This document shows positions 1 through 9,662 of a DNA stretch of 64,000 bases, piece by piece. Origin of the DNA: Sisyra terminalis (lineage: Eukaryota > Arthropoda > Insecta > Neuroptera > Sisyridae); NCBI GenBank assembly GCA_958496175.1, contig OY292275.1, positions 19,344,001-19,408,000 of the forward strand, given 5' to 3'. The position numbers were made by a program, and so were the translations under genes. Every line of letters starts with the position of its first letter. Position 1 is the first letter of the stretch. Under the pieces are notes generated by a model. It was given only the letters and a program-made list of their open reading frames with translations, had not been told where the DNA came from and ran no database searches.

Positions 1-121
1 ACTAATAAGTGATATGCTATTTCAAGCACTACCGGAAGATACTATGGCAGTGGATTTATACATTTTTTTTAAATACGGCAAATAAGTATAACTTCTCACG
101 TACGTACAAAAGTACACACAC

Positions 122-808
122 TGTTTTTTAATGTTTTTACCATCGCTTTATAGCTAGTAAGGTCTTTAGTGACTTTAGGTCTTTAGAGAAATTAACAATT
201 CGTATAGCAAGAAATATCAGCAAGAGATTCGAACCCAGCAACTACACCTATCCCCCGATTTACACGATACTCGTTTTACATGATTTCGCTTTTACACAGT
301 TCATAAATTAATGAAATTCGGAAAATTTCTAAAAATGTATTTTTGGTTACATAATCATATCCACAATACATATGATGAAATTATTTTGGAGTTTCCTTCA
401 TTTGGCAACACTGATTGCTATAACAAGGGATTCCCCTTTCTGATAGTTCCTCAAAGTGATAGCGAATAAATTTCGAACATACCTAAATTTGTTAAGTTTC
501 AACAGGTACTTTTTGAAAAAAATTTCGTTTCTATTTTTGTTTTCATTTTTTGAATAAGTTCACTACGACATCTAACCATTTTTTGGACAAACTATACCTA
601 GTTCAAAGTTTCTGGATATGTTTTACTCTTGTTCCATTTGAATAAATGACTTAATTGCGCATTTTTTTTCGCTTTACACGGTTTTATATAGGAAAAACAA
701 AGATTTCATTTTACACGGATTTGTCTAGAACCTATCTTCAGTGTAAATCGGGGGATAGGTGTACTAATTTTAGAGCGGCCACCTCGGCTACTCGGCTACC
801 ATTAGGCT
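122..808 (-). mobile_element. tRNA-derived SINE, copy 1, interrupted by a DNA element
   Basis: On the minus strand the head (about 808 to 764) reads like tRNA-Ser/Leu box A (GGTAGCCGAGTAG). The second half (243 to 122) starts with a box B (GGGTTCGAATC at about 233-223), followed by the body shared with the copies at 24963, 29715, 50005 and 56863, including TCTCTAAAGACC and the tail motif AAAGCGATGG. The two halves are separated by the 245-761 insertion between box A and box B. Family membership is seen directly by comparing copies. Retrotransposition by a LINE is inferred from the SINE type. No target duplication was resolved for this copy. Confidence 0.7.
245..761. mobile_element. Non-autonomous DNA transposon with perfect TIRs and TA target duplication
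   Basis: The element is 517 bp. Its first 21 bases (245-265, beginning CACCTATCCCCC) are the exact reverse complement of its last 21 (741-761, ending GGGGGATAGGTG). It is flanked by TA on both sides (243-244 and 762-763). Subterminal motifs such as TTTTACA...TTTCGCTTTTACAC recur at both ends. There is no transposase frame inside. A TA duplication with TIRs starting CA fits the IS630-Tc1-mariner group, probably a pogo/Tigger-like MITE. The superfamily is established by the TA and TIRs; the pogo assignment is inference. Confidence 0.8.
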
Positions 809-2589
809 AAAATATTTTCATTGCATAATACTATATCGTGACTTAAATTCCTTATCAAGTTACAAGTACCTATAGTACGCCTTTTAACGGATAACTAGTT
901 GCTTTAATTACTTTAATTAAGTTTTTTTTTCAAAGACATAATAATCTATTAAGTAAATCAAGACAACTAAATGTATCCGTTAAATGGTCATTGAAAATCT
1001 CGCATTACAAAATAACACCATTGGGTTGGTGAATCTTAACAATCATTACGATTGCTTTACGGTTGGTTATCCAATTACTAAGTTTCTACAACCGAGAGTG
1101 GAACTCGTAACCTGCCAAATTGTCGAAACTAATGAAATGAATAACATAAATCTTGCAATAAACTCCAATTCAAAACATTGATACCTCGTATACAACAGTT
1201 CAAATAATTTTCCGATGGATTAAATGTTTTTTTTCTTTCGTTAGAAATAAAACAACCCTCGACAAATATATATATTAAACAGTTATTCATTTTCATATTA
1301 TTGACATTTTCATTAATATTTGCCAATATTTTTCATTTTCTTATTAATTGCTTTCCATTATATTTATTATTTTCAATAATTTACGCTTCGTTGAGTTCAA
1401 AGCTTTTTATGATCGAACATTAATTTTATATCTCAATTATTATCTTCCCATATACAGAATTTTTTTTTTTTTTTGTTGTAGCTGTTTTTATGCAGGAATT
1501 GAATTTAATGTGCTTGGTTATAGAGTATCCAATTTTTAATCCCCAAATAAAATAAAACTATGTGATACACCTTTTATTATGTAGATAAAAATGTTTGCAT
1601 TTTATAAAATTAGGAAAAAGATTCTCTATTACAAACGGAATTTTTGTAAAAGCTATTGAGGCAAAATATAGACAATGGAGACAAGACAGCACGAAAACAA
1701 AATTAAATTGCAAAATAAATCACTGAAGCTCGGCACGTACAAAGATACAATTACTTGAAAACAAGTTCAAATTAATTTATTGATTGTTATCGGATTTGTA
1801 AATAACGTTTGTTAAATTAAAAACTTCTGCCATGATATAAGTGTAGCATGTATTTTCACCGTAGGCCATCCATTTGCATGTGAAATATATTTACGTGGAG
1901 CCTATGTTGCAGGTTTTTATTTTAAAAACATATTTGCTTTGGGGTTCGTTTGATGCCCTAGAGAAGATGGATGCTAAATATCATCCATCAACGTTAAATT
2001 AAGGGTGGTAAGTGCGAAAGAGAAGCAGAGGCGTAGTCGGCATTAACACTATACACAAAAGTAATATAAGATGCCTGTTGCCGACGTTTCTGATCAATCA
2101 CCAGAACAGCAGTAAACCCTAGTTTATAGAACCGCATTATTTTTTTTTTCAACTTTTTTCACTTTATATTGTTTAAAATGTTGGCATTCCCAACACGGTC
2201 ATAATGAAGAGCTTTTGTTTAAAACAAAAATGAAGAAAAACCAATGTGCTTTTGAATGTTAAAGCTTGTTTATGTTTTCAAGATCAATGTTGTTTTATCA
2301 TTAGTTGTAGCAAGGGTTTTACCTGTACGATTATTGAATATAAACAAAATACGAGGGTATTAAAAAATTGAAAATCCGAAATTCCCCCTCGTTATACAAT
2401 AATTCACAAAATAAAGAAGGGTACGACTGAGCTGGTACAAATGACCTGACACATCGCTTGTTCAGCCGTGGATTTCTTATCGATCCCGTTGACCCTATCC
2501 CTGTATGCATGCATATACATATAAACACATAAATGTGTAGGGATTGCATGTGAGGGTGTGTGTTTTGTCACTCTCTGTCACATACCAGA
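809..2589. other. AT-rich stretch, no gene seen
   Basis: Frames of about 60 codons here have low-complexity composition and no recognisable domain. A slightly GC-richer patch at 1960-2110 and another at 2430-2580 were read in all frames without a match. The second patch may be internal sequence of the LTR-type element suggested at 2590-2770. Confidence 0.5.
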
Positions 2590-2770
2590 GATGCTCCCCA
2601 CAAGAGGAACTAACTCTTTCTAATTAGACTGTCATTCGGTGAAAAGTTAATCTTTATTAAAGCACTGACGAGCATACTGGTAGCCTCCCAACGCCCATTC
2701 GTCGAGCTTCCATACTCTATACTTTGACCATATCCTCTCGACTGAATACGAACAGGACAAGGCTTTTATA
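2590..2770 (-). promoter_or_regulatory. LTR-retrotransposon promoter/poly(A)-like module
   Basis: On the minus strand there is TATAAAAG (2770-2763), then a TCAGTC initiator with its A at 2743, 27 bases downstream of the first T of the TATA box. An AATAAA (2658-2653) follows about 85 bases later. About 60 bases further on is TGGTATGTGACAG (around 2587-2575), which resembles a decayed tRNA-primed primer-binding site of gypsy-type elements. TATA, initiator, R region, poly(A) signal and primer site in this order are the layout of an LTR. LTR ends and coding remnants were not found, so this could instead be an unrelated promoter. Confidence 0.35.
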
Positions 2771-3716
2771 GACATAATGATTGCCAAGTGTTAATCAGAC
2801 TCTTATACTCGCACAATATCAAATACTTTCAATGTACTTTCAGCTATTGTTATAGGAAAAATATAAAGAGCAAAAAGTGTTGCGACTGAAACAGTTGTTT
2901 TCATTGTTTATTATTATTATTATATTTTTTTTTTCTAAAAATGACTGTTCAACTTTTGTTTGGAAAATGAATTAAAGTTTGTAAAAATAAACGGATAATA
3001 GATATTTTGGGACCAATAATGACTAACAAGTTGCTAGAGGGTTGCAAATTCATAGACGCAGTTAGCTAAAAGTTTGTACAGTGTTTAAATGAGTTCACTA
3101 AAGTATCATTCAGAGTATTACATTGTCGGCCTGTTTATCTTACTTAAAATGGATTCTCTTGATAAGTATTAGGCTATAAAAATAGTTGCCTAACAGCAAT
3201 TATTTTCAACAAAAAATAGAAAATTACTTCGTTATTTTTTTTATTAAAAAATTGTCAATTCTATCACAATTCTCATTGCTAATGAAACTCAAGGAACAAA
3301 AATGTATGATTCATAGATATTCATAAAGAAAATATAAATGTATGATTTACTAAATAATATTGTGATTATAAATAAATTATTTCATTAGGCTATTTGATTT
3401 ATTTTAATTTAGAGTTAAATAAACAAACAACTTGACTCATTAATTCGTTACGTGCTCAAAAAACAATTCTTAGAACTCATTTTTTGTAAAGAATAAAGAT
3501 TAAGGAAAAAAAATATTGATTAGCAAAAATGAATTAAAATGTTATTGGAAAAAGTTATTAAAGTAGGAAAAAGTCTATCAATAGTAACACTTCTAATATT
3601 CAAATTTAGCTTATAGCCGAATAGATTTCTCAATTATCCTTTTAACAAATTTTATCATTGGTCCAGAAGTTTAAGTGAAGTACGAACATCCGGAGATTAA
3701 AATTGTATGAAATATA
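2771..3716. other. AT-rich stretch, no gene seen
   Basis: Homopolymer-rich AT sequence with no long frame or recognisable repeat. If the module at 2590-2770 is an LTR, its U3 part would lie in the first few hundred bases here. Confidence 0.5.
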
Positions 3717-4107
3717 CGCTGAATTTGTGAAATTGCGTATTACACGAAATCGAAAAAAAAATACCTAAATCGTGAAAAACGCAACACCATTGTGCAACAC
3801 ACGAACTAGGCAGAAAATAAGAAAAATACTATTTATTCTCAATTGTCAGCATGACAGCCGAAAAATATGATTTTTGTATTCAACAAAATAAAGTAAATAA
3901 TATATTTTAAACAAGGGGTCCAAGGGCGAAGTTCCGGTGAGGGTTGGGGAGCATCGCCAATATCTGGTAATATTGCATTTTCGATTTTGTTTTATTTGCG
4001 AGCAAATAAGGCTCTTACTAAACAAACATTTCAATTTACATTTTTCACGAATTAGGTATCATTTTGCTGATTTCGTGTAGGTAATACGCAGTTACACAAA
4101 TTCGGCG
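3717..4107. mobile_element. Long-TIR MITE (fold-back type)
   Basis: The left arm (3717-3780: GAATTTGTGAAATTGCGTATTA, then ACGAAATCG, then ATACCTAAATCGTGAAAAA) reappears as the reverse complement on the right (4041-4107). The arms are about 64-67 bp long with a few mismatches and one 4-base indel. The roughly 260-bp interior has a GC-richer core at 3910-3965 and no transposase frame. Long imperfect arms around a short interior are typical of a MITE. No clear target duplication was found, so superfamily and exact ends stay open. Confidence 0.7.
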
Positions 4108-6740
4108 CAACATATATAAAAATAATAAAATGTATTTTAATATTAGAGTCAGCTAATTTTAGGAAATATTAGTCAGTTTTAAGAAATAATCTATATTCTA
4201 TGTTATTATAATATATGAGTTATATTTTATATTAGAATGAATAAAATAATAATGTAAGATTCCAATTCTAAACTCCTAATTTAGGAAGTTTTTATTTCCA
4301 ATTAATTATTTTTTTCAATGGCTCTGTTTTCTTTAATGCAAGAATTGTTTAAGTGGTTTTAATAAAAATGTATATCTAGAAACAGTTTAAAGCTTAATTT
4401 AACGGAATAGATATGATATGCGACGAAAAAGGATATATTTGATAAAAATATATTTGATCGTGAAGATCCTACATTATAGGGTATCCGTGTCTGGAGTTAA
4501 ACAATTTTTATTTTTTAAATCATAGTAATAGTAGCCAAACATATATATGTATATTGACAAGGACAGAGAACAAAGATAATGATTGTAAACACATTGTGAG
4601 TGAAACACAGTCTTTCTCAAATTTTATCTTACTGATTGTTGTTATGGTTTCAACTGTCATTTCATTTTCATTCATTGCCAATTTTTACCATTTAGCAGCT
4701 GTCAGTGTTGGGCTGTGAATATTTCACGGACAGTTACTAGTAGCTTTTAATTTTTTATCGAAAGTAAGTAAAAAAGTATTTTTTTTAAATATTCTGTTTT
4801 TTTCTGTCTCAGGATAATTTTATTTCCTACTTGTACAGTTCTCCTTCATTATCCAACATGAACCCCTTTCGCTTGCAGTTAGCTTTTCTCTTTCTCTTAA
4901 TAATTCTTGTTCATTATTATCATATTTTTTTGTAATATTATTCGTTTTTTTCACCCGACAAAAAATTCATATTTTAGAACATAGTAATATGTGTGAAGTT
5001 TGAATTCATTAGCAATTGTTTAATCTATGGCAATTTACAATTATTTAATTAATAAAATTTTTAAAATTTAAATTTTGTATGCGTTCTCGATTCTTTCAGA
5101 AAATATTAAGCTTAATAATTAATTTTAATACTATTTCCATCCTTATTTCTTGTGATGTGTATTTTAATTTGTAACATCACTACTCACTAGTGTCAATGAA
5201 ATAATCCGCAAAATATTGATTTTAAACATAAATTACTAATTATACAGATAAGAAACGTTAATTCAGTATGAACTTTAATAAATTCAAACAATGTATACTA
5301 TAAAGCAAACCAGCAGGATATGAAGAGTATTTTTTAGTAATTTCGTTATACCAACGATTTGTTCTTGTGCATTGTTTAAAATTATTTAAACTTAAAAGTT
5401 TGAAGCATTGTTTGAGATTGTTTGTATAGTATATGCTAGGTATATGCTAGGCGGTTTCAAGTGGTTTAACGCTTCTAATTCTCTTTCCCGCCAAATAGTT
5501 TAAGCTTCATGGTTTTAGAGTTAATTATCAAAAATTAAAACTAAAAGAATTGAAAAACTTTCAAATACCTCAAATTTCAAACAAACAAAAATTCGTTTTA
5601 TTATGTCAAATTAAAGTTATCAATTTTCGTTTTAATTCGAGATGATTTCGGATATTACATGACTTTTTATGTATAATCGTTTATTAAATCCACATTTTGA
5701 TGTTAGGTTCTGCTGTATATTAATTAAAGAAAAGCGTGATTTTTTCAATAAGATAAGAAAAAGAAAAATTAGCAATTTAATATTAACTTGATAATGAATC
5801 CAAAAAATTTAAACAATTATTTTTATCGTTAGAGATTGTGAATTCAAAATCAATTATTTAATCAGTGTAACGGATAAAAGACTAGTATAAGAAGGTTATT
5901 ATATTACAAATACTACAGGAAACATCTAAACAGGTAATTTTTACGTAAATATTTGCAAAAAAAATTAACGTTTTAGACTCACAATGTTTAAAACTAGCGT
6001 AACCATTTTTTACGTAACATTACCACTTGTTTGAAAAATTCACTTTACGCAACATTTGACTAAGTAAATGTTCCAAAAATTATTAAATTATTTAATATTA
6101 AAAAAAAAATCAAAATTTTGTTAAGAAAATGAATTTTTAGCTATAGTTTATGAAAGTGATTTTTAAGATAAATTGGTATCCTGTTAGATAATTTTTCCTT
6201 CAAACATTTTCCTCATCTTCTCGTCCGTTACGTATGACGTAATTTAAGGATGATTTCTACGTTCAAATCATAGTTTACAGTTGCTATGTAATATGATAGT
6301 GTCTGAACTTTTGACAAAATCAATTTAGACTTTGTAATATTAAAGGCACGTTTAAACTTCCGACGAGGCAATCTCCGGCCTTCGGGTCACCTGCGATTAA
6401 TGAAAAATTTCATTCAAACTGAAAATATTCTTTTAAGAAAATCAAATTATTGGAAAAATTATTTGAAATATGTTTGTAATTAGTAATTAATACCCATCAA
6501 AACGACATTAAAAGTATAAAACCTGCCTAGTTAACTAGATGAAACTTTGGCAAGTCCGTATTTGATTTTAAATAATAATGAAAAAAAAACGATACAACCT
6601 TGTGTGCCAGCAGGAATTTTTCTAATATAGTTTTAGAACTTCCGATACATTTTAAAGGATTGTAACATATTTATCGGAAGTACAGTTATTTCTTTGTTTC
6701 AATATTTGATTATCGAATTTGATAAGTAGAGAACCATATG
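4108..6740. other. AT-rich stretch, no coding region seen; possible noncoding 5' exon near 4700
   Basis: Mostly homopolymer-rich AT sequence. At 4702-4706 there is a TCAGT initiator-type motif, followed by GGACAG at 4728 and a GTAAGTA splice-donor-like site at about 4763, which could mark a short noncoding first exon. At 6228-6242 there is a perfect TTACGT-ATG-ACGTAA inverted repeat of the bZIP half-site type. Neither is strong enough to annotate as functional. Confidence 0.35.
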
Positions 6741-7314
6741 CACTGGCGGATTTAGGTCCAATGCCGCCCTAGGCCTCATTTGATATACCGCCGTTATTAC
6801 TCCATAACAAGGGGGTTGTCATAATGAAACATCTAATTTTCAAATGTTAATATCATGTGTTTATTTTTCTTTATTTTAAGTTAGTTTTATTCAATGAATG
6901 TATAATGTAGGTACGTATAATTTTTGAAAATTTATATTTGACCTATTTCCACTACTAGGGTTCCACTACAGAACCGTAAATATTCTGACAGTATGAATCA
7001 AATTTAGCAAGGCATTGTAATATAATTATGGGTATTTTCAATTTGTTTCGAATGTCTCCAAAATGGTACTCCTCTTATTGCCAGTTATTTAATAATTGAA
7101 AAATGGGATGTGGCAAATAGAAAAGTTAATTAATTATACTTTAATGAAGAGGTTTAAACATTCATGTCAAAACTAATTTAAATCAATTTTTGAATTTGAA
7201 TTGTCCGCTCTTTTTTTCTCCTTTATTATTTTGGAATTCCGAATATTTCGCCGCCCCTAAAATGGTGTCGGTGTAGACCCGGGTCTCACAGGCCTAGGTG
7301 TAAATATATCACAG
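6741..7314 (-). mobile_element. Decayed hAT element, same family as the one at 41225
   Basis: The 8-bp direct repeat ACCATATG flanks the element exactly (6733-6740 and 7315-7322), which is the hAT target-duplication length. The left end CACTGGCGGATTTAGG and the reverse complement of the right end are degenerate forms of a CAGTGGCGGATTTA terminus. The last 90 bases, read on the minus strand, align with the first 90 of the 41225 element (ATTTTAGGGGCGGC, then TTCGGAA, then AAAGG). The other end also shares a GATGTTT...CCCCTT.TTATGGA block with it. No open transposase frame remains. Confidence 0.75.
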
Positions 7315-9537
7315 ACCATATGATATTGAAACTAAATCTAAAGAAAGTTTACATAATCATGCAAATTTGAACTATCAATGCAGAGCTACGAGAATTCATG
7401 TTTCTGATAGCTAGAATTTTTTGAAGGTGATGAAACAAATATTTGCGAAACAAAAAAATTGGAAAATTGGCTTAAAATTAGAAGGTATGAGTGTATTAAA
7501 AATTAATGATTTTCGCGGATCATCTATATTTTATCCAAGTTTTTCTTCACTTTGGTCACTATATTATCTACCATTAACATTAACCAACATTTTTTGGAAT
7601 TGTTCACATGTTGAACCATCGTTTCACCATTTTCACTCCTTCTTTCTTTGTTCCCATAAATATTTGATTTTCATTGAAAAAATTGACTTCAATCGAGTCT
7701 TTCGCCAACATGTGGGCCTTCTCATCAACCTCTTTATGTAGATATTAGGTGTACCTACCGGAGAAAATGTCGTTTTTAAGCCATTGGTCATTCAATTGCC
7801 ATTTCTCTGCTTATTAGTTATTTCAAAGTGGTACAAAAGACATTTTTTGATTAGAGTTATTTATCAACTTAGCAAAAACTACAAAGTTTTTTATTCCAAA
7901 ATCTATATTGAAATGATAGGACCAAAAACCCGAAACAATATAAATTCGGTATTGTGTGCTCCTCGAGTTTCACAGGATAGCAACGCAAAAGACGTTACTA
8001 AAAACATTTTCAATGTTTATCTAAGTGCACTAAATGTTTATTAATCCCAAATGAGTTTTTTTAAGTTCAAATTCAATAATTTTCGTTTCTTCAACTGGTA
8101 CCAACGAAATATGACAAAAAATTTAACCAATAAAAAGTTAAAAGGGGAAATAGTACCAATGGATGCCAGAAAGTTAAAGAACTGTCAAATAATCCTAATC
8201 AATCTTAATCGATCGGCCAAATACCCAAAAGTGTCCAAAAACTGTTAACCGATAAAATTCTAGGCTGCGACACGGTAATTCAAGACCCCCTCTGCAGAAG
8301 AAAAGCCCTGTAAAAACTAATTAATTAAAGGGATTTTTGTTTACTTCAATCGTTCCTACATTTATTAAGTGGTAAAAAAATTGAATGCTTTAGTGATGTT
8401 CAAAATGTATTTTTTTAAATTTCCCTTGCTAATCAATTGATTTTTACTAATATGGCATTAAAAATTTGCACACTAGATGTTAAAACATTGATACTATTGA
8501 AGCTGATTATATCATTGATTTAAAATCAATAGTTGTAACAAAATTTTATGTTGTAATTGTATATTGAAAAAATGACAATACTTTTCGGCCCCCCCTGAGA
8601 CAAAGATTTTATTTTTTGGCCACAGGCACTGGTAGAAAGCATATTAGTTAATATTTAACACGATGGACATTTTTGCTCATTCTTGACTTTCTTTGGTATT
8701 CACTGCTGAAAAATAATGTACTAGAATAGTACTTCCAGTTTCTTCACAGTTATTGCTGTTTTTTCATGATTATTAAAATGTAATTTACCGTATAAACATT
8801 GAAATAAAACGTAAAAATAGGTTTTTTATTTTTTTTATTTTTCGTAAACAAAACAAGTTTTCGTGAAACAATCTATTACCTCGAAACTAAATAAGGTGGA
8901 AAAAGAAATCATGAACTATGAAATCATGATCATGAACTAAGAAATTTTCATAGAGACCCAATCAGTTGTGTACGGAGATTTACCTCAGAGGCAAATTTAA
9001 TCAAATGGAACCCAGAAATAACTTGGGGCGTAATCATTCTTCGAGGAGGTAGAGCAGAGAAATTCAGAAGAATTACTTCTAACTAGGATTAGTTCAAGCA
9101 GAATTAGAAAATGAATAAATTAAAACAAGTTTTTATTCTTTAGTTTTCATAGTTTCGTGAGTTTGAATTTTAATATTGGGACTGTATTAACAAAAAATAT
9201 TTTTTCAAATTATTATATCATTAAATCGCTTTTGCATATCATAATACAAATTATCGTTAATGTTTAGTTAAAGCACAGTAAAGTAACGTTTGATGAACGA
9301 AACATTGAAAGTTTTCATAGTCGAAGAATAACAGAGCTAAAGGAAACTCTGTGATTTATTTTAAGTTTCTAGTTTGATAATAGTGTAATAATAGTCGTAC
9401 GGAAGGGATAGTAGGTATCGGTGATTTTCGGTAAAATGTTCGAAATATTTAAGAAAAGCAATCTGAACGAAGACAAGCTCTTCTAGTAGCTACTATGATA
9501 CTATGAACAAAGATATATGGTTTTCTAACAATAATAG
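7315..9537. other. AT-rich stretch with no confirmed gene
   Basis: Three consecutive plus-strand frames (7421-7741, 7784-8044, 8051-8248) are Phe/Ile/Lys-rich with no recognisable domain and are probably chance. GC-richer patches at 8260-8320 (CCCCCTCTGCAG...GCCCTG) and 8585-8637 (GGCCCCCCCTGAG, then GGCCACAGGCACTG) look like isolated hAT-type termini, but no matching partner end or target duplication was found. A 21-base segment at 8235-8255 matches 20529-20549 at 20 positions. Confidence 0.4.
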
Positions 9538-9662
9538 CCGCGACGCGTATTACCAGACGCTGAGAACACGAATCCGCAAGCGCGTGGTAGTGACGACTGA
9601 AGCCCCCGGCTGTGGCGGCGCTCCCGGCTCCGTGCCAGTCAGACGTCGTCACTCGGGACGCC
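9538..9662. other. CpG-rich island-like patch
   Basis: This 125-bp stretch is strikingly GC- and CpG-rich (GCCGCGACGCG, GTGGCGGCGCTCCCGG) in an otherwise very AT-rich window. It contains a 9-bp inverted repeat, AGTGACGAC (9589-9597) and GTCGTCACT (9645-9653). Frames run through it on both strands, the longest being 91 codons on the minus strand (9724-9449), but none resembles a known family. It could be a promoter-associated island, an exon of an unrecognised gene, or a transposon remnant. Confidence 0.4.

Noticed and set aside
7421..8248. Three consecutive plus-strand open frames (106, 86 and 65 codons)
   Set aside because: Composition is Phe/Ile/Lys/Asn-rich as expected from AT-rich DNA, there is no domain or splice context, and the antisense reading gives only vague RNase H-like words.
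8575..8640. hAT terminus ending in GGCCACAGGCACTG
   Set aside because: No partner end carrying the expected GTAGAAAG duplication was found, so the element cannot be delimited.
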